A DNA stretch of 64,000 bases from SZUA-38 sp965212525 (GTDB taxonomy: Bacteria > Pseudomonadota > Gammaproteobacteria > Xanthomonadales > SZUA-38): assembly GCA_965212525.1 (NCBI GenBank), contig CBDBVC010000045.1, forward strand, positions 62,001 to 126,000, given 5' to 3'. The position numbers and the translations under genes were made by a program. The first letter of the stretch is position 1, and each line of letters begins with the position of its first letter. Below are positions 16,834 to 24,232 of this stretch, piece by piece. A model generated the notes under the pieces. The model made no database searches and was not told the origin of the DNA. It worked only from the letters and a program-made list of their open reading frames with translations.

Positions 16834-17176
16834 CATCTTCTCTTGTACCATTCTTGTAAACAATCCATTGTGCAAATGAAACTCCAGGTAAATTTGTATG
16901 ATCAGTTGATGCGCCTGGATCTTCGTTAATGTATCCGGTCATGTACCAGCCGAAACCAATGCTCTGTGCATAAAGCAAGATTTGATAAATAAACGCACTC
17001 CATTCTTTAGCTTCATGCTGGATAGTGAAAACGATTAAATTTCCATGTTCCTTATCAAACGAATACTTAACGTCAATTGGTTTAATATTCATGTTCTTAG
17101 CTGCTCGATTAAGGACAACAGATGCGTTCTTTTCGTTTTTAGCACTCGTATGTAATTGCCAATGAGAGAATTTCAT
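16829..17176 (-). CDS. Small protein of unknown function, cassette gene
   Basis: The 115-residue protein is compact and mixed alpha/beta (KEWSAFIYQILLYAQSIGFGWYMTGYI in the middle), with no signal peptide and no recognised motif. It is a single-gene cassette: its stop overlaps the attC at 16755, and a weaker site follows its start side at 17186. Cassette proteins of this size are often toxin, immunity or phage-defence factors, but I see nothing to choose between these. Confidence 0.55.
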   Translation of the reverse strand: MKFSHWQLHTSAKNEKNASVVLNRAAKNMNIKPIDVKYSFDKEHGNLIVFTIQHEAKEWSAFIYQILLYAQSIGFGWYMTGYINEDPGASTDHTNLPGVSFAQWIVYKNGTREDA

Positions 17177-17185
17177 TTCTATTTA

Positions 17186-17245
17186 CGCATAACAGTGTCT
17201 TATGTGGAAAAGGATATTATGGTACTTTACGGATTCCGCATAGTA
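17186..17245 (-). repeat. Possible degenerate attC / inverted repeat
   Basis: A near-perfect inverted repeat CTTATGTGGAA ... TTCCGCATAG (17199-17209 and 17234-17243) lies where the next attC is expected, and GCATAAC at 17186 would be its R' end. The R'' end is not clear. About 220 bases to the next fragment (17246-17464) hold no gene that I can see. Confidence 0.35.
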
Positions 17246-17464
17246 CAAACCATTGTCACTTCCTTTTGTCTTCGAACACATTGATATCTTCTGACAATTA
17301 CAGTCAAACATGTACTATCTTCCTGAAAACTGTCTGTGTTCAATTCTGAGCAATTACGGAATTGCACGTACTCATTCAGTTACTCGTAATAACCTCATCA
17401 TGGCGATCAGATGACTACCCTTACTACGATACTCGGTCGCTAAAGATTTTCTGCTTTCCATGAC

Positions 17465-17673
17465 TCATTCGGGTTCACATCGATACACTTTCTGTAAGTA
17501 CCAGGTCACCAGTCCAGGTGCAACAATAGCCTGCAAACTGAAGAACACTAGCGTATACCATTCGCTGGCGACGATGGGGTCGCCCTTTTGAATCAACCAC
17601 TGCTGGCCGATGGGGCCGGCTGAAAACACCACTGCCGTGACCAGGTTCCAGCCCAGGTGCAGGCCGATAGGGG
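17465..17673 (-). pseudogene. C-terminal fragment of a CPBP-family membrane protease, cut by the IS
   Basis: The frame running out of the IS reads PIGLHLGWNLVTAVVFSAGP, then WLIQKGDP and GLVTWYLQKV before a TGA at 17465. GLHLGWN followed by a membrane segment is the last conserved box (H-x-x-x-N) of CPBP (CAAX protease/bacteriocin-processing) proteins. Only about 69 codons remain; the N-terminal part, with the EExxxR box, is missing, and the other side of the IS carries a different gene. It is therefore a remnant with no start. Confidence 0.7.
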
Positions 17674-17699
17674 TGTAATCCCCCCATTTTAAACAGAGC
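17674..17699 (+). repeat. IS terminal inverted repeat, left
   Basis: It starts TGTAATCCCCCCATTTTAA, and its first 13 bases match the right end exactly. It lies 41 bases downstream of the transposase stop at 17714. Confidence 0.8.
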
Positions 17700-17713
17700 C
17701 TATTCGTAGAATC

Positions 17714-18511
17714 TCATGCAGCCTTCAACATCATCCTCGGAGGAATTCCTCCAATCGAAGTGTGAGGCCGTTCATTATTGTATTTCCATAACCACTCAGT
17801 CGCCAGTTGTTGAGCTTGCTCTATCGTTTCAAATTGATGCAGATCCAGCCATTCATGACGGACCGTTCGATTGAATCGTTCTATGTATGCATTCTGTGTT
17901 GGCTTGCCAGGCTGGATGTACATCAGCGTGATGCGATGCTGATTAGCCCAGTCAACCATGGCCTGTGAGATGTACTCCGGGCCATTGTCCAGACGAATTG
18001 CGCTGGGCTTGCCTCGCCATTCCATCACCTGCTCCAGGCATCGGATAACCCGTTGGCTGGGAAGCGACAAATCAACGTCAATGGCCAACCCCTCACGGTT
18101 GTAATCATCAAGCACATTGAACGTTCTCAGCAACCGGCCATCTGCCAGCGCGTCACTCATGAAATCTACCGACCACACCTGGTTAATCGCTATCGGTACA
18201 CTCAATGCATCAGGCTTGTCTCGCTTGATCCTGCTTTTGGGCTTGATTCTGAGGTTCAACTCCAGCTCACGGTAGATACGATACACACGCTTGTGATTCC
18301 AGCCAAAGTGCTGAACATTTCGAAGATACAGAAAGCACAAGCCAAAACCCCATCGTTTGTTGGCCATCGTCAATCGCAAAAGCCAGTCAGCAATCCGATC
18401 ATTCTCGGCTGACAGCTTGGGACGGTAGTAATAGCAGGACTCGCTGACCCCCAGGCAAACACAGGCAAATCGGATACTGATACCATGGCGCTCAACTGCT
18501 TTGAGTGCCAT
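17714..18511 (-). CDS. IS3-family transposase, catalytic part (OrfB)
   Basis: The 265-residue protein has the rve/DDE integrase core: VWSVDFMSD (first Asp), IRLDNGPEY (second Asp) and IERFNRTVRHEW (Glu), in the order and spacing typical of IS3-family OrfB. In this family it is made as an OrfAB fusion through a -1 frameshift near the end of orfA, which here lies around 18511-18540. OrfB alone starts at the ATG at 18511, whereas the -1 frame continues upstream as VKPSQRKEM. It cuts and joins the IS ends. It appears intact. Confidence 0.9.
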   Translation of the reverse strand: MALKAVERHGISIRFACVCLGVSESCYYYRPKLSAENDRIADWLLRLTMANKRWGFGLCFLYLRNVQHFGWNHKRVYRIYRELELNLRIKPKSRIKRDKPDALSVPIAINQVWSVDFMSDALADGRLLRTFNVLDDYNREGLAIDVDLSLPSQRVIRCLEQVMEWRGKPSAIRLDNGPEYISQAMVDWANQHRITLMYIQPGKPTQNAYIERFNRTVRHEWLDLHQFETIEQAQQLATEWLWKYNNERPHTSIGGIPPRMMLKAA

Positions 18512-18531
18512 CTCTTTGCGTTGAGATGGCT

Positions 18532-18798
18532 TTACAGCTTTCCCTCGAGGGCTTCCTGCCGGATCTGTGCTTTGAGACGCTCTTCAGCGTACATCTTCTT
18601 CAGGCGGGCATTCTCGGCCTCAAGCTCCTTCATGCGCTTCATCATGGACATGTCCATGCCGCCAAACTTGCTGCGCCATTTGTAAAACATGGCAGAACTC
18701 ATACCGTGCTCGCGGCACAGATCAGGCACGGATACGCCCTGTTCGTTCTGCTTCAAAATCGCCAGGATCTGGCTATCGCTGTAGCGTGACTTTCTCAT
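18532..18798 (-). CDS. IS3-family transposase, DNA-binding part (OrfA)
   Basis: The 88-residue protein has the IS3/IS911-type helix-turn-helix (ILKQNEQGVSVPDLCREHGMSSAMFYKWRSKFGG) and a C-terminal leucine-zipper-like coiled coil (MKRMKELEAENARLKKMY). It binds the IS ends and joins with OrfB through a -1 frameshift near its TAA stop. It starts at 18798, 71 bases inside the right inverted repeat. Confidence 0.9.
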   Translation of the reverse strand: MRKSRYSDSQILAILKQNEQGVSVPDLCREHGMSSAMFYKWRSKFGGMDMSMMKRMKELEAENARLKKMYAEERLKAQIRQEALEGKL

Positions 18799-18812
18799 CG
18801 AAAACTCCTTTG

Positions 18813-19082
18813 TTACATTGTAGTGGAATTTTCTACTTCTAACCTCTGTGGTTTTTTGGGGGGATTACAAACCCATTCAATATGAGAAAAACCATCATGT
18901 TCCATCAATGTAATATCCATAGAAGCAATCGAGTGTTCGTTAACCAGGATTGATTTATTCCTGAAAGGCATTTCTAAATCACCAGAATTCACACCCGAGA
19001 ACAGCTCTCTCCATTTAGTTTCATTCATACAAGAAACCAGGCTTCTATCTTTGATAGCATTGGTAATTCTTTTATCTCTCAT
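18813..19082 (-). pseudogene. Small cassette gene truncated by the IS
   Basis: From the ATG at 19082 the first 71 codons are native (MRDKRITNAIKDRS..., TKWRELFSGVN, ending SHIEWV), then the frame runs into the IS right end and picks up CNPPKK plus a short tail before stopping at 18813. The native part contains CMNETKWRELF, which I have seen in small uncharacterised cassette-type proteins (possibly DUF6678); I am not sure of the family. Its 3' end and its attC are missing. Confidence 0.65.
18844..18869 (-). repeat. IS terminal inverted repeat, right
   Basis: Read inwards on the minus strand it is TGTAATCCCCCCAAAAAACC. The first 13 bases equal the left end. It replaces the end of the gene fragment that continues to the right. 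Confidence 0.8.
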
Positions 19083-19200
19083 TTATTACTGAATATTCAA
19101 TTTTATCGTTAATTTTGGCGAAACCTGATTCAATTGTTATTACACTCGAGACTGCAAATGAGTACTTAACTGTAACTACACAGAGGCTCGCAAAGATTTC

Positions 19201-19268
19201 GCCTAACAGGATAATCAGCGGTGAAAACCCCGTTGACACTTCCATGGGTGTTAGTACCTGGTTTGATG
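19201..19268 (-). repeat. attC-like site at the right end of the array
   Basis: The plus strand begins GCCTAACAGGATAATCAG and ends TTAGTACCTGGTTTGATG. The minus strand therefore ends GTTAGGC, a perfect GTTRRRY motif, and its other arm (CAAACCAGGTACTAACA) pairs with CCTAACAGGATAATCA. It lies 66 bases after the stop of the gene at 19335, which may be the first cassette or the flanking core gene. Confidence 0.5.
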
Positions 19269-19272
19269 TTCA

Positions 19273-19292
19273 CGCCCGCATTTTTGCGGGCG
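19273..19292. terminator. Stable hairpin, possible terminator
   Basis: CGCCCGCA-TTTT-TGCGGGCG is a perfect 8-base stem with a T4 loop. No T-run follows on the minus strand, so it may be a weak or Rho-assisted terminator for the gene at 19335, or part of the recombination site region. Confidence 0.35.
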
Positions 19293-19334
19293 GAACAGGG
19301 CAGGTTTGTCTCTTGTTTGTTGTAACCAGCGGGC

Positions 19335-19550
19335 TTAACTTGCCGCCGCTTCGTCACCACCACTGGACATGCCTAACTTGAACAGGACAGCACCCAGTGC
19401 GATTTCAATGTAGGCAGAGTATTTCCAGATCATTTCTGGCAACTGGATTCCAATTTTTCCCCACAGATCAAAATCTGTATAGCTTCCCACCAGATCAACC
19501 AGGCCAAATACCACCAGAATTGCGCCAAGCGCCATCAATACCATTTTCAT
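19335..19550 (-). CDS. Small membrane protein of unknown function
   Basis: The 71-residue protein has two hydrophobic helices (residues 2-24 and 45-62) and a short charged loop (DFDLWGKIG). The C-terminus ends GGDEAAAS. No family is recognised. It is GC-richer than the cassette genes to its left and lies just beyond the last attC, so it is probably native core DNA. Confidence 0.6.
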   Translation of the reverse strand: MKMVLMALGAILVVFGLVDLVGSYTDFDLWGKIGIQLPEMIWKYSAYIEIALGAVLFKLGMSSGGDEAAAS

Positions 19551-19946
19551 GATTACTTCCCCTTTTTACGTTAATGGGTGCACCCATTCACTACCAAGAG
19601 ACTGGTTTGAACACCAGCCCCCGCGTCAACCCTCTGAGTCAGGAGTCTAGCATAGCGTCTGCAGTGCCGTGGCCGTTCAGTCTTCGGGCATTAATTGAAA
19701 CGGGTTTCCTGTTTCAGTGAACAACCCTATACCTATTCGTAAAACACGCTCAAATTCGGTCATGGATTCAAATGATCATTGATCAGCATTCCTCTGACGT
19801 GATCTGTGTTTGTGTGGTTCGGTCAGCGTCATTGTTCCTGTTGTGAGGGTTGCCTTCAGATGAGTTCTGTATTGAAGCGCCGCGTCCTTGTTAATCCATG
19901 ATGTCGATAGTAGGATCAAACGATCCGCAATCTTACCGAGGTGCTC
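19551..19946. promoter_or_regulatory. Intergenic region with a 16-base palindrome
   Basis: No gene is seen in these 396 bases, which separate two divergent genes. AATGGGTGCACCCATT at 19573-19588 is a perfect palindrome 23 bases upstream of the minus-strand start at 19550, a fit for a dimeric repressor. The stretch at 19734-19765 (CGTAAAAC...TTCGGTCATG) resembles one at 10561-10588. Confidence 0.5.
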
Positions 19947-21287
19947 ATGAGCCGATCAGTCTGGATCATGCTTTGCTGTCAGCTGTGTGCCATCAGTCTG
20001 GCCTTGGCCGATTCTCAGGATACTGGCGCTACGCCTGGTGCACTTGAGGCTACCATGCCCCTTGGCTGTGTCACCCTGGATGCTGTGACGCCCGAACACA
20101 CACCCGCCGACGTGATGCCGGGCGCCATTCGATGCATTGAAAGCGGGGAATATGATCGTAGCGTCAGCCTGTACCAGATGGTATTGGGTTATGGACTTTA
20201 TGACATCGAACGTGTTTCTGATGTTTCTGCACATGCGGCAGTATCTAAGCTCATGGACTATTTTTTCGAGCCAATGAGCAATGAACAGAAGGCAACCTGG
20301 TTCAAGACTTATGATAGGCATGTGCTTCCAGGTGGTCCTGAGAAGGTAACGTTCTGCAAGACTTTTCAATCGCTGGGGCCGCCAACATACCACCCGCACT
20401 ACATGATCAAATTTGGCCTCGATGCCATGCAACCGTGGTCGGACCCGTCGATCAAACCGGATTTTGATTCACGATCTGTATGGATCGATACTGTGGTTAA
20501 GATGGAGTGTGCCGATGCTGATCAGCTGGCCGAAAAGGCCCGTCTCGATGCCGCCGCGGAACAACACAAGCAACAGAACCTGAATAACATCGTGACGCAA
20601 GGACTGGCATTCGGGAGCAGCATGAAAATAAACGTCAGCGAATACTACTTTTCGTTGAATGCCTTGCCCGAAAACAATGACGTCCTGGGCCTGGAAACGC
20701 CACATCAAATAGCTGGGTTACCCTTTCGCGGAACAGTTGGAAATGGCGGTCAAATTACTATCGAATACATGGAACCCATTGAGTTGTTCCAGAACACCGT
20801 ACAGCTGACGCCGATACTTGAAGATGGCCAGGGCATAGTTCGCTGGACTTGCAGCTCCGACAACTTTGATCCCCAGTATCTCCCCGGCGAGTGTGAGACA
20901 ATGGCTCCCGAGTCAGCACCACTACCGCCTTTCAGCAGCAAAATGAATTGTACATTGAAGGGGCAATGGACCGCCTACAATGATGATCAGGTTCGCCCAT
21001 TTACGCTGACCAGCGAGTGGGTGAAGTCAGATACTCTGTATGAAATTCAAGGCCGCTTTTCGGATGTCGATGGCGACACTGACATCGAAGGGTTGTGTAT
21101 GGATAATTTTTGCAGCTGGACGCAGACCTACACTGAAGGTGATGCAGCTGGAACCACATACGACATGTTGCTCACGTTGGAAATGAAAACAGAGCAGAAT
21201 CAGACAGAAGTCGGGATCAATGGAACCTGGAGCCAAAACGACGAAACCCTTGGCGATATCGAGGGTTCAGGGCCGTGTATACAGTAG
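19947..21287 (+). CDS. Large secreted protein of unknown function
   Basis: From the ATG at 19947 (GAGG 8 bases upstream; a GTG at 19941 is in frame) the protein has 446 residues and a signal peptide of about 23 residues ending LALA. The mature chain has a helical first half containing paired Cys, a Lys/Gln-rich linker (AAEQHKQQNL) and a beta-rich second half ending with SGPC. Several Cys (RWTCSSDN, GECETM, CMDNFCSW) suggest periplasmic disulfides. I recognise no domain. Convergent with the gene at 21437. Confidence 0.65.
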   Translation: MSRSVWIMLCCQLCAISLALADSQDTGATPGALEATMPLGCVTLDAVTPEHTPADVMPGAIRCIESGEYDRSVSLYQMVLGYGLYDIERVSDVSAHAAVSKLMDYFFEPMSNEQKATWFKTYDRHVLPGGPEKVTFCKTFQSLGPPTYHPHYMIKFGLDAMQPWSDPSIKPDFDSRSVWIDTVVKMECADADQLAEKARLDAAAEQHKQQNLNNIVTQGLAFGSSMKINVSEYYFSLNALPENNDVLGLETPHQIAGLPFRGTVGNGGQITIEYMEPIELFQNTVQLTPILEDGQGIVRWTCSSDNFDPQYLPGECETMAPESAPLPPFSSKMNCTLKGQWTAYNDDQVRPFTLTSEWVKSDTLYEIQGRFSDVDGDTDIEGLCMDNFCSWTQTYTEGDAAGTTYDMLLTLEMKTEQNQTEVGINGTWSQNDETLGDIEGSGPCIQ

Positions 21288-21436
21288 GTACAGCCTGTAT
21301 TTTTTATTGTCTAATTAATAACTTGTTTGATGCAAGTCTGTGTCGGTAGCCATCAGCATGTTTAATAACCGTTTTTTCTTGTTTTAGACAACCCACGTGT
21401 GGTCCCAGTGTAAGTGTCCAGGGTTCATGCTCTTTT

Positions 21437-22201
21437 TCATATTTCATGCACACCCCAATAGACCTCGGTTTTCGGAGTGCAATAAAACCCCTCAAACTGG
21501 TCTGAAGAAATTATGTTCTCTATGAGCTTTCTAGAAGAACACAACAACGAACAATGACTATCCCAATGTGTTGTAATCAGTAGACTGTGGTCATGAGTGA
21601 ACACACAACCATGCGAGGGCACTTCATCTTCTTTAATGAGGTCATCAATCAAGTACAGTTTTCTTTCTGTGGCAAATTCATCACCAACCCAAAGCCAGTC
21701 ATGACCAAGTTTTTTTATTGCGTTAAACAAGCGATTTTCTAGTAGTGGCGGCAAATCACCCTCTGTTGGAACAATTATTTTAAGTTCTTCAGATAACAAG
21801 TTTAGTTTGTTAGCCGATTCTTGATTTGAATACTCTTTCTTTATGCCCCCGATGGTGGTTCTTAGCCCAATATCAATATCTGCCAGACTGGTGAGTTCTG
21901 TTAATTTTAGGATCTCCCGCCATGTTATCGCAGAACAGTCATCAATTATTTCCTGTTTCGTAGGCCATTTCTCTGGGCAAAAGCGCCCCATATCCAAATA
22001 TTTGGGTCTGAGAAATGGATGAAGGATTACAAATACCGCTTCAAACTGACCCTCATAGAATTGAAGAATCTTTCCTTCTATCGGACATGAAGCAAATTTA
22101 GCTGGTATCGGTTGCTTCCTATTCGTCATAGCTAATTCGATTTGATAGAACTTGTTTTCTGGGGTACATATTTCTTGCACGGGTAAAACACGATTAATCA
22201 C
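21437..22201 (-). CDS. DUF2711-like protein, overlaps the end of mnmE
   Basis: The 254-residue protein starts with a GTG that overlaps the mnmE stop by 4 bases (GTGA), so it is probably translated by re-initiation. The internal ATG at 22129 (MTNRKQPIP) is an alternative. The chain contains FVILHPFLRPKYLDMGRF, PTKQEIIDDCSAITWREILKLTELTSLADIDIGLRTTIGG and a late HWDSHCSLLCSS. This order looks like the DUF2711 family, mostly known from other phyla; that assignment is from memory. The gene is AT-rich compared with mnmE and may have been acquired. Confidence 0.5.
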   Translation of the reverse strand: MINRVLPVQEICTPENKFYQIELAMTNRKQPIPAKFASCPIEGKILQFYEGQFEAVFVILHPFLRPKYLDMGRFCPEKWPTKQEIIDDCSAITWREILKLTELTSLADIDIGLRTTIGGIKKEYSNQESANKLNLLSEELKIIVPTEGDLPPLLENRLFNAIKKLGHDWLWVGDEFATERKLYLIDDLIKEDEVPSHGCVFTHDHSLLITTHWDSHCSLLCSSRKLIENIISSDQFEGFYCTPKTEVYWGVHEI

Positions 22202-23556
22202 TTCCCTATACAGAAACTCGTAAAAATCTCGCCAAGGAGATCATCGGCGGTGAAATCTCCGGTGATGCTGCCGAGGGCGTCCTGGGCCTGGCGCAGTTCT
22301 TCGGCCAGCAGTTCGCCAGCCTGGAAGGTTTCGATTTGCTGCAGGCCGCGTTCGACGGCGTCATTGACTGCTTCGAGGGCTGTGAGGTGGCGGGTGCGGG
22401 CCATGAACTGGCCTTCGTTGACGGTTTCCATGCCGGCCAGGCGCTTGATGTGGCCGGTGAGCAGGTCCATGCCGTTGCCGGTCTTGGCGGAGAGGTGGAT
22501 TCGGGTCGGTGCGCCCTCGTCTGACGTCTCGATGCTTGCATCGGTAGATGCCAGGTCGATCTTGTTGATGACTTCGGTGACGGGCACGCCTTCGGGGAAG
22601 GTAAGACCGGACTCCTCGTCCTGCCGGCTGCTGTCGATGACGTGCAGGATGTGATCGACGCGGCTGAATTCGTCACGGGCGCGGCGGATGCCTTCCTGTT
22701 CGATGGCGTCGGGTGTTTCGTGGAGGCCGGCGGTGTCGACCAGGTGCAGCGGGATGCCGTCCAGCTGCAGGCTTTCGCGCAACACGTCGCGCGTGGTTCC
22801 CGGAATGTCGGTGACGATGGCCGTTTGTCTTCGGGTGAGGGCGTTGAGCAGGCTGGACTTGCCGGCGTTGGGGCGGCCAGCCAGAGCAATGTGCAGCCCG
22901 TCGCGCAGCAGCTGACCCTTGTGGCTGTCATCGATCAGGGTCTGGATGTTCTTGAGTAACACTCGTGTGCGACCGGCAACATCGCCTTCGGTGAGAAAGT
23001 CGATTTCCTCGTCGGGGAAGTCGATGGCGCTTTCCACATAGACGCGCAGCTCGATGAGTTCAGCCAGCAGCGCCAGAATGCGATCGGAGAATTCACCCTG
23101 CAGCGAGCGCTGGGCGGCGCGGGCCGAGGCGTCGGTGGTGGCGGCGATCAGGTCTGCGATGGCTTCGACCTGGGTCAGGTCCATCTTGCCATTGAGGAAG
23201 GCGCGCTCGGAGAATTCGCCGGGCCTGGCCAGGCGGGCACCGAGGGCCAGGGTGCGACCCAGGATCTGGTTCATCACTACCGGGCCGCCATGACCCTGCA
23301 GCTCGAGCACGTCTTCGCCGGTGAAGGAGTGCGGGCCTTCGAAATAGAGCACGATGCCCTGATCGATGACGGTGTTGTCTTCGTCGACGAAGGGCAGGTA
23401 GTCGGCGTGGCGTACCTTGATGTGGGTGCCTTGGGGCAGAATGTCGCGGGCAATGTCGGCAGCGGCCGGGCCAGAGATACGCACGATGCCGACCCCGCCG
23501 GCACCCGGTGGTGTGGCGATGGCGGCGATGGTGTCGTTGTGTGGCTCGCTTGGCAT
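22198..23556 (-). CDS. mnmE: tRNA modification GTPase MnmE
   Basis: The 452-residue protein is full-length for the family. The N-terminal folate-binding domain begins DTIAAIATPPG at the ATG at 23556, the G domain contains GRPNAGKSSLLNAL (P-loop), IPGTTRD (switch) and DTAG, and the C-terminus ends FCIGK with the conserved Cys. With MnmG it makes the cmnm5 group at U34 of some tRNAs. The frame extends 72 bases upstream into poorly conserved sequence, so I chose the family start. It is the last gene of the rpmH-side block. Confidence 0.97.
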   Translation of the reverse strand: MPSEPHNDTIAAIATPPGAGGVGIVRISGPAAADIARDILPQGTHIKVRHADYLPFVDEDNTVIDQGIVLYFEGPHSFTGEDVLELQGHGGPVVMNQILGRTLALGARLARPGEFSERAFLNGKMDLTQVEAIADLIAATTDASARAAQRSLQGEFSDRILALLAELIELRVYVESAIDFPDEEIDFLTEGDVAGRTRVLLKNIQTLIDDSHKGQLLRDGLHIALAGRPNAGKSSLLNALTRRQTAIVTDIPGTTRDVLRESLQLDGIPLHLVDTAGLHETPDAIEQEGIRRARDEFSRVDHILHVIDSSRQDEESGLTFPEGVPVTEVINKIDLASTDASIETSDEGAPTRIHLSAKTGNGMDLLTGHIKRLAGMETVNEGQFMARTRHLTALEAVNDAVERGLQQIETFQAGELLAEELRQAQDALGSITGDFTADDLLGEIFTSFCIGK

Positions 23557-23622
23557 GCGGCACATGGTAGCGTGTTTGGTGGGTTGGTGGGAGAGGGAGT
23601 CGCGTGGTGATTTGTGTTGCTT

Positions 23623-23759
23623 GGGCAAATCCCCCTCGGTCCCCCTTTGGGAAAGGGGGAGGATGTTGGTGCACTGATCTGTTTTTAAGCCTCCCTTTGT
23701 AAAGGGAGGTTTGGAGGGATTTTTCGATCAAGATGGATTCCCGCCTGCGCGGGAATGAC
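23623..23759. repeat. Intergenic repeat A, copy 1
   Basis: A 137-base unit made of two hairpins, CCCCCTTTGGGAAAGGGGG and CCTCCCTTTGTAAAGGGAGG, followed by a block ending GCGCGGGAATGAC. A second copy is at 23935-24072. It lies between the mnmE start and the yidC terminator. Confidence 0.75.
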
Positions 23760-23798
23760 CCGTGTTGTGAGTTGGGGTGCTGATTGCTGAGCTCAACA

Positions 23799-23838
23799 GG
23801 GGCAGGTTACAGGTCCCTCGGCTACGCTCGGTACGACA
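23799..23838. repeat. Intergenic repeat B, copy 1
   Basis: GGCAGGTTACAGGTCCCTCG and the following 18 bases recur at 24113-24151 with one or two changes. Between the two B copies lies a further palindromic stretch (about 23845-23930) with TCATTCCGACAGAGCGAAGC and a matching GGGATGAC end. Confidence 0.65.
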
Positions 23839-23934
23839 CATTATGTCATTCCGACAGAGCGAAGCGACGAGGAATCCTGGTTATCCTGCCCCGGTGCAGG
23901 AGATCCCTTACGTTCGTTCGGGATGACGATACTG

Positions 23935-24072
23935 GGGCAAATCCCCCTCGGTCCCCCTTTGCAAAGGGGGAGGTGGATGGTGCACCGATCTGGGTTTAAG
24001 CCTCCCTTTGGGAAAGGGAGGTTTGGAGGGATTTTCGCGATCAAGATGGATTTCCGCCTGCGCGGGAATGAC
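23935..24072. repeat. Intergenic repeat A, copy 2
   Basis: A second copy of the 137-base unit at 23623, with the same two hairpin cores and the same GGGAATGAC end. The two copies differ at scattered positions, so the duplication is not very recent. Confidence 0.75.
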
Positions 24073-24112
24073 GGGGCGCGCTGGTCGAGGTGCCTGCTGC
24101 AGGCCTCAGCAC

Positions 24113-24151
24113 GGGCAGGTTACAGGTCCCTCGGCTACGCTCGGGACGACA
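24113..24151. repeat. Intergenic repeat B, copy 2
   Basis: Second copy of the unit at 23799 (GCAGGTTACAGGTCCCTCGG and following), directly upstream of the yidC terminator. Together with the A copies the order is A1-B1-spacer-A2-B2. Confidence 0.65.
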
Positions 24152-24162
24152 AATATGTAGAC

Positions 24163-24195
24163 AAAAAAATCCCCGCGGGTGCGGGGATTCTTTTT
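24163..24195 (-). terminator. Intrinsic terminator after yidC
   Basis: AATCCCCGC-GGGT-GCGGGGATT with A-runs and T-runs on both sides works in either direction. It lies 38 bases beyond the yidC stop and closes the rpmH-rnpA-yidC operon. Confidence 0.85.
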
Positions 24196-24232
24196 CATTC
24201 ATGTTTCGTTGTGCCCCGCAGGGTGACGTTCG

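Larger units (their letters stand above)
17674..18869 (-). mobile_element. IS3-family insertion sequence, about 1.2 kb, complete
   Basis: The element begins and ends with TGTAATCCCCCCA, a 13-base perfect inverted repeat continuing as a weaker match (ACAGAG and GTAGAAAAT on both sides). It contains two overlapping-style reading frames, orfA and orfB, of the IS3 type, IS407/IS2-like in layout. Size is 1,196 bases. The bases outside the ends (GGG on the left, AACCC on the right) show no direct target duplication. Confidence 0.85.

Noticed and set aside
19115..19381. Plus-strand open frame of 88 codons at the right end of the array
   Set aside because: It covers an attC-like site and a hairpin and has no ribosome site or recognisable domain.
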